Under the pieces are notes generated by a model, which saw nothing but the letters and a program-made list of their open reading frames with translations, searched no databases and was not told the DNA's origin. This document shows positions 61,452 to 64,000 of a stretch of DNA of 64,000 nucleotides, one piece after another. The translations under genes were made by a program, and so were the position numbers. The first letter of the stretch is position 1. Each line of letters opens with the position of its first letter. Source of the DNA: DASRFA01 sp035651755 (GTDB taxonomy: Bacteria > Desulfobacterota > Binatia > UBA12015); assembly GCA_035651755.1 (NCBI GenBank), contig DASRFA010000049.1, positions 1 through 64,000 of the forward strand, given 5' to 3'.

Positions 61452-63089
61452 ATGGAGTCCGCTATTGCCGAGCGCGAACCGCGCGTGATAGTCGTCGCGC
61501 CCCTCGTCCCCGGATCGATGATCACCAGCCACGTGCCGCTCGACGGCAATCAGGCGGACGTTGCCCTCCTTCAGGCGCAGCGCGACCTCTACTTCTGCCT
61601 TCTGAACCTCGGCCTGAAGGACGACCTCGAGCCGTTCCTCGACGAGGCGCTCGCCCTCGTCACCCGCGCGGTCGGAGCGCATCAGGCCTACCTCGAGCTC
61701 GCGCCCCCGGGCGACGACGGCCGAGCGCAGCGCTGGTGCTCGCAGCACGGCTTCTCGCGCGAGGAGGTCGGACAGGTCCGGCTGAGCCTCTCGCGCGGGA
61801 TCATCTCGGCGGCGCTCCAATCGGGCGAGACGGTCGTCACGCGCTCCGCGTGCCACGACGCGCGCTTCGGCAGCCGGGAGAGCGTGCATCGGGGGCGCAT
61901 CGAGGCCGTCCTCTGTGCGCCGATCGGACAGCGACCGCCGATCGGCGCGATCTACCTCCAGCGGCGCTTCGAGCCGGGACCGTTCTCGGAAGATGACCGG
62001 GCGCGGGTCGAGATCTTCGCTCGCCATCTCGCGCCGTACGCCGACCGGCTGGTCGCGAAGCGGCTCGCCGCGAAGCGATGCGACCCGACCGGCCCGTTCC
62101 GCGAGCGCATGCGGCTCGACGGGGTGGTCGGATCGAGCGCGGCGCTCGCGGAGGTGGTGCGAGAGATCAGCCTCGTCGCTCCGCTCGACGTGGACGTCTT
62201 CCTCACCGGCCAGTCCGGCACGGGGAAGAGCCAGTTCGCGCGCGTCATCCACGACAACAGCCCGCGCGCCGGCCGCCCGTTCGTCGAGCTCAACTGCGCC
62301 GCGATCCCGGAGAGCCTCATCGAGAGCGAGCTCTTCGGCGCGCTGCCCGGCGCGCACTCGACGGCGTCGCGTCGCATCGACGGAAAGCTCTCCGCGGCGA
62401 ACGGCGGCACGCTTCTCCTCGACGAGATCGGCGAGCTGTCGATCGCGGCGCAGGCGAAGCTCCTCCAGCTCATGCAGTCGCGGATCTACTATCCGCTCGG
62501 GAGCGCGAAGCCGGTCCGGGTCGACGTGCGGATCATCGCGGCGACCAACATCGACCTCGAAACCTCCGTCAAGGCGGGTCGGTTCCGCGAGGACCTCTAC
62601 TACCGCCTTGCCGTCCTCCCGATTCGCCTGCCCGCGCTCGCGGAGCGGCGCGACGACATCCCCGATCTCGCGCGACACTTCTGCGCCCTCGCGTGCAGCC
62701 GGCATCGCCTGCCGCGGCTCGAGCTGTCGCCGCAGCTCCTCGACGCGCTCGCCGCATCGGAATGGCCGGGCAACATCCGGCAGCTCGCGCACGCCGTCGA
62801 GGCGGCCGCGATCCGCGCCGGCGGCGCCGGCCTTCTCCAGGTCGAGAAGTCGCACGTCTTCCTGTCGTCCGAGCCGACCCGGTCCGGCGACCCGCACGAG
62901 CCGCGCGCCGAGCGGAACGGCCGCCGCCTCACGTTCCAGGAGGCGACTCGCCGGTTCCAGGCGCAGCTGCTGCGCGAAGCCCTGGAAGAGACCGCCTGGA
63001 ACGTGAACGAGACGGCGCGCCGGCTCGAGATCAACCGCTCTCACGTCTACGCGCTGATCCGCGGCTTCGGGATCGAGCGCCGGCGGTAG
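61452..63089 (+). CDS. GAF-domain NtrC-like activator lacking GAFTGA
   Basis: 545 residues from ATG 61452. GAF domain about 40-200 (FLDEALALVTRAVGAHQAYLEL ... IEAVLCAPIGQRPPIGAIYL). AAA+ domain with Walker A GQSGTGKS (253-260) and Walker B LLLDEIGE (321-328), arginine-finger region RFREDLYYRLAVLP. C-terminal Fis-type HTH (ETARRLEINRSHVYALIR). The sigma-54 contact loop reads GAHSTA (300-305, within ELFGALPGAHSTASRR) instead of GAFTGA, so it may act without sigma-54 or by a variant contact. The GAF domain presumably senses a small ligand. It overlaps nothing and may control the dioxygenase. Confidence 0.88.
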   Translation: MESAIAEREPRVIVVAPLVPGSMITSHVPLDGNQADVALLQAQRDLYFCLLNLGLKDDLEPFLDEALALVTRAVGAHQAYLELAPPGDDGRAQRWCSQHGFSREEVGQVRLSLSRGIISAALQSGETVVTRSACHDARFGSRESVHRGRIEAVLCAPIGQRPPIGAIYLQRRFEPGPFSEDDRARVEIFARHLAPYADRLVAKRLAAKRCDPTGPFRERMRLDGVVGSSAALAEVVREISLVAPLDVDVFLTGQSGTGKSQFARVIHDNSPRAGRPFVELNCAAIPESLIESELFGALPGAHSTASRRIDGKLSAANGGTLLLDEIGELSIAAQAKLLQLMQSRIYYPLGSAKPVRVDVRIIAATNIDLETSVKAGRFREDLYYRLAVLPIRLPALAERRDDIPDLARHFCALACSRHRLPRLELSPQLLDALAASEWPGNIRQLAHAVEAAAIRAGGAGLLQVEKSHVFLSSEPTRSGDPHEPRAERNGRRLTFQEATRRFQAQLLREALEETAWNVNETARRLEINRSHVYALIRGFGIERRR

Positions 63090-63137
63090 GCTCGGAGGCG
63101 AAGCGGGACCGGACGCCGGCTTCTCGAATGTAGACGC

Positions 63138-64000
63138 GTGTCCGGAATCTCCGACGCAAAGGCACGAGGCCTCGCGATCCGAAGAGCGGAAGCGGCGCGC
63201 CTCGCCGACCCCGCGTTCGAGGCGAAAGCTCCGCCCGCCGGCTCCTCGATCGAGATGCCGGGGCTCCCGTCCCGCTATCGCGTCGGCGCGGTCCTCGCGG
63301 ACACGCGGCGGAAGCGGATCCACCTCGCGACCGACACGGTCCTCGGCCGTGAGGTCGTCGTCGCCGCGATCGACGCGCGTGCCGACTCGGCCGATCCCGG
63401 CTCGACCGAGCACCCGGAGGTGCAGGCGCATCTCTTGCTCGGCGACCACCCGAACATCGCGACGGTCTACGAGACGGTGGAGACGTCCGAGAAGCTGCTG
63501 GTCGTCAGCCGCTACTACGAGGGCGGCGACCTCGCGACGTATCTCGACGAGTGTCCCGAGCGGCGTCCGCCGCTCGAGAAGGCGGTCGAGATCGCGGTAC
63601 ACGTGTGCCGCGGGCTCGAGCACGCGCACGGCCGCGGAGTCGTTCACGGCGACGTCAAGCCCGAGAACATCTTCCTGAGCGGCGATGCGGGCACCGCGGT
63701 GCTGGGAGACTTCGGCCTCGCATCCATCGAGCGCGGCGGCGAGCGAACGTTCGATGAAGCGTGGGCCGAGCTCGACGGCACGCCCGCGTACATGGCTCCG
63801 GAGCGGATCGGCGGCGGCACCGTCGAGGCGCGCTCGGATCTCTACGCGCTCGGCTGCGTCCTCTACGAGATGGCGACCGGCACGCGGCCGTTCGGCGACG
63901 GCGACGCGACCGAGATGCTGCGCCGGCACGAGCTCGTCGTCCCGGAAGCACCCGTCTTCCGGAACCCCGCGATCCCGATCGCGTTGAACGATCTCATCCT
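63138..64000 (+). CDS. Ser/Thr kinase-fold protein, 3' truncated, degenerate ATP site
   Basis: 287 codons from GTG 63138, open to the window end. Kinase-fold landmarks: HLLLGDHPNIATVYE, VVSRYYEGGDLATYL, catalytic loop HGDVKPENIFL (170-180), DFGLAS (191), GTPAYMAPERIGGG and SDLYALGCVLYEMATGTRPFG. Yet the Gly-rich loop is absent (VGAVLADTRRKRIHLATD) and the VAIK lysine is Ala76 (REVVVA). HRD is HGD. It may be a pseudokinase or use another Lys. Continues beyond the window, where further domains are likely. Confidence 0.8.
   Translation, partial: MSGISDAKARGLAIRRAEAARLADPAFEAKAPPAGSSIEMPGLPSRYRVGAVLADTRRKRIHLATDTVLGREVVVAAIDARADSADPGSTEHPEVQAHLLLGDHPNIATVYETVETSEKLLVVSRYYEGGDLATYLDECPERRPPLEKAVEIAVHVCRGLEHAHGRGVVHGDVKPENIFLSGDAGTAVLGDFGLASIERGGERTFDEAWAELDGTPAYMAPERIGGGTVEARSDLYALGCVLYEMATGTRPFGDGDATEMLRRHELVVPEAPVFRNPAIPIALNDLI

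Noticed and set aside
61212..63929. 905-codon minus-strand open frame opposite the activator and kinase genes
   Set aside because: Shadow translation of genes with clear AAA+ and kinase motifs.
1..64000. tRNA, rRNA, CRISPR arrays, insertion sequences or attachment sites
   Set aside because: Read through intergenic stretches on both strands; no cloverleaf, spaced repeat-spacer pattern, transposase or integrase was seen.

Overview
This is a very GC-rich 64 kb chromosomal window with strong G/C bias at third codon positions. AGGAGG-type ribosome binding sites precede most confident starts. The content suggests a free-living Gram-negative soil or sediment bacterium of the broad deltaproteobacterial kind (Myxococcota, Desulfobacterota or Binatota-like). 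Pointers are NtrC-type activators, many large exported proteins with EGF-like, Ig-like and propeller modules, a nonaheme cytochrome, eukaryote-like Ser/Thr kinase, LuxC/LuxE enzymes and H-NOX. This placement is inferred from gene style, not from a marker gene. I found no rRNA, tRNA, CRISPR array, transposase or phage gene.

Layout. 0-3.2 kb: 3' end of an LTA-synthase-type sulfatase, then a NamZ-like muramidase and a DOMON-like protein. 3.5-9.7 kb: a possible metal-handling locus with a PEGLP-type cation ATPase translationally coupled to a 36-residue exported peptide, two paralogous small exported helical proteins, an exported protein followed in frame by a decayed YHS domain, and a class III cyclase fused to a YHS domain. 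9.8-21.3 kb: a GST-like protein, a large exported protein, a two-component system with an uncharacterised cytosolic protein, and a giant subtilase. 21.4-30.6 kb: a flavin monooxygenase, then a divergent SDR/TetR pair starting a compact run TetR-LuxE-LuxC-ECF sigma-cupin-VOC-O-methyltransferase, and an orphan H-NOX protein. 31-42 kb: exported propeller proteins, a LysE exporter, a YafK-like transpeptidase relative, a tandem pair of near-identical unknown exported proteins, and a nonaheme cytochrome. 42.2-47.8 kb: a tight five-gene minus-strand run (nitroreductase, PLP enzyme, DRE-TIM synthase, B12-type radical SAM enzyme, amino-acid dehydrogenase) that looks like an undescribed biosynthetic cluster. 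47.9-55.1 kb: two paralogous winged-helix/ATPase/TPR regulators flanking a collagen-like exported protein and a 90-residue protein, with a phased CGGTTGG array in front of the second regulator. 55.3-64 kb: a cupredoxin-like exported protein, an acyl-CoA ligase, a second large exported protein paralogous to the one at 11-12.7 kb, a PhyH dioxygenase, an NtrC-like activator lacking GAFTGA, and a truncated kinase-like gene lacking key ATP-binding residues.

The two best candidates for a new system are the 42.2-47.8 kb cluster and the LuxE/LuxC operon at 23.6-30.0 kb. The YHS/cyclase/small-exported-protein locus at 3.5-9.7 kb is third. Several convergent gene pairs are separated by strong hairpins, which I list as terminators.
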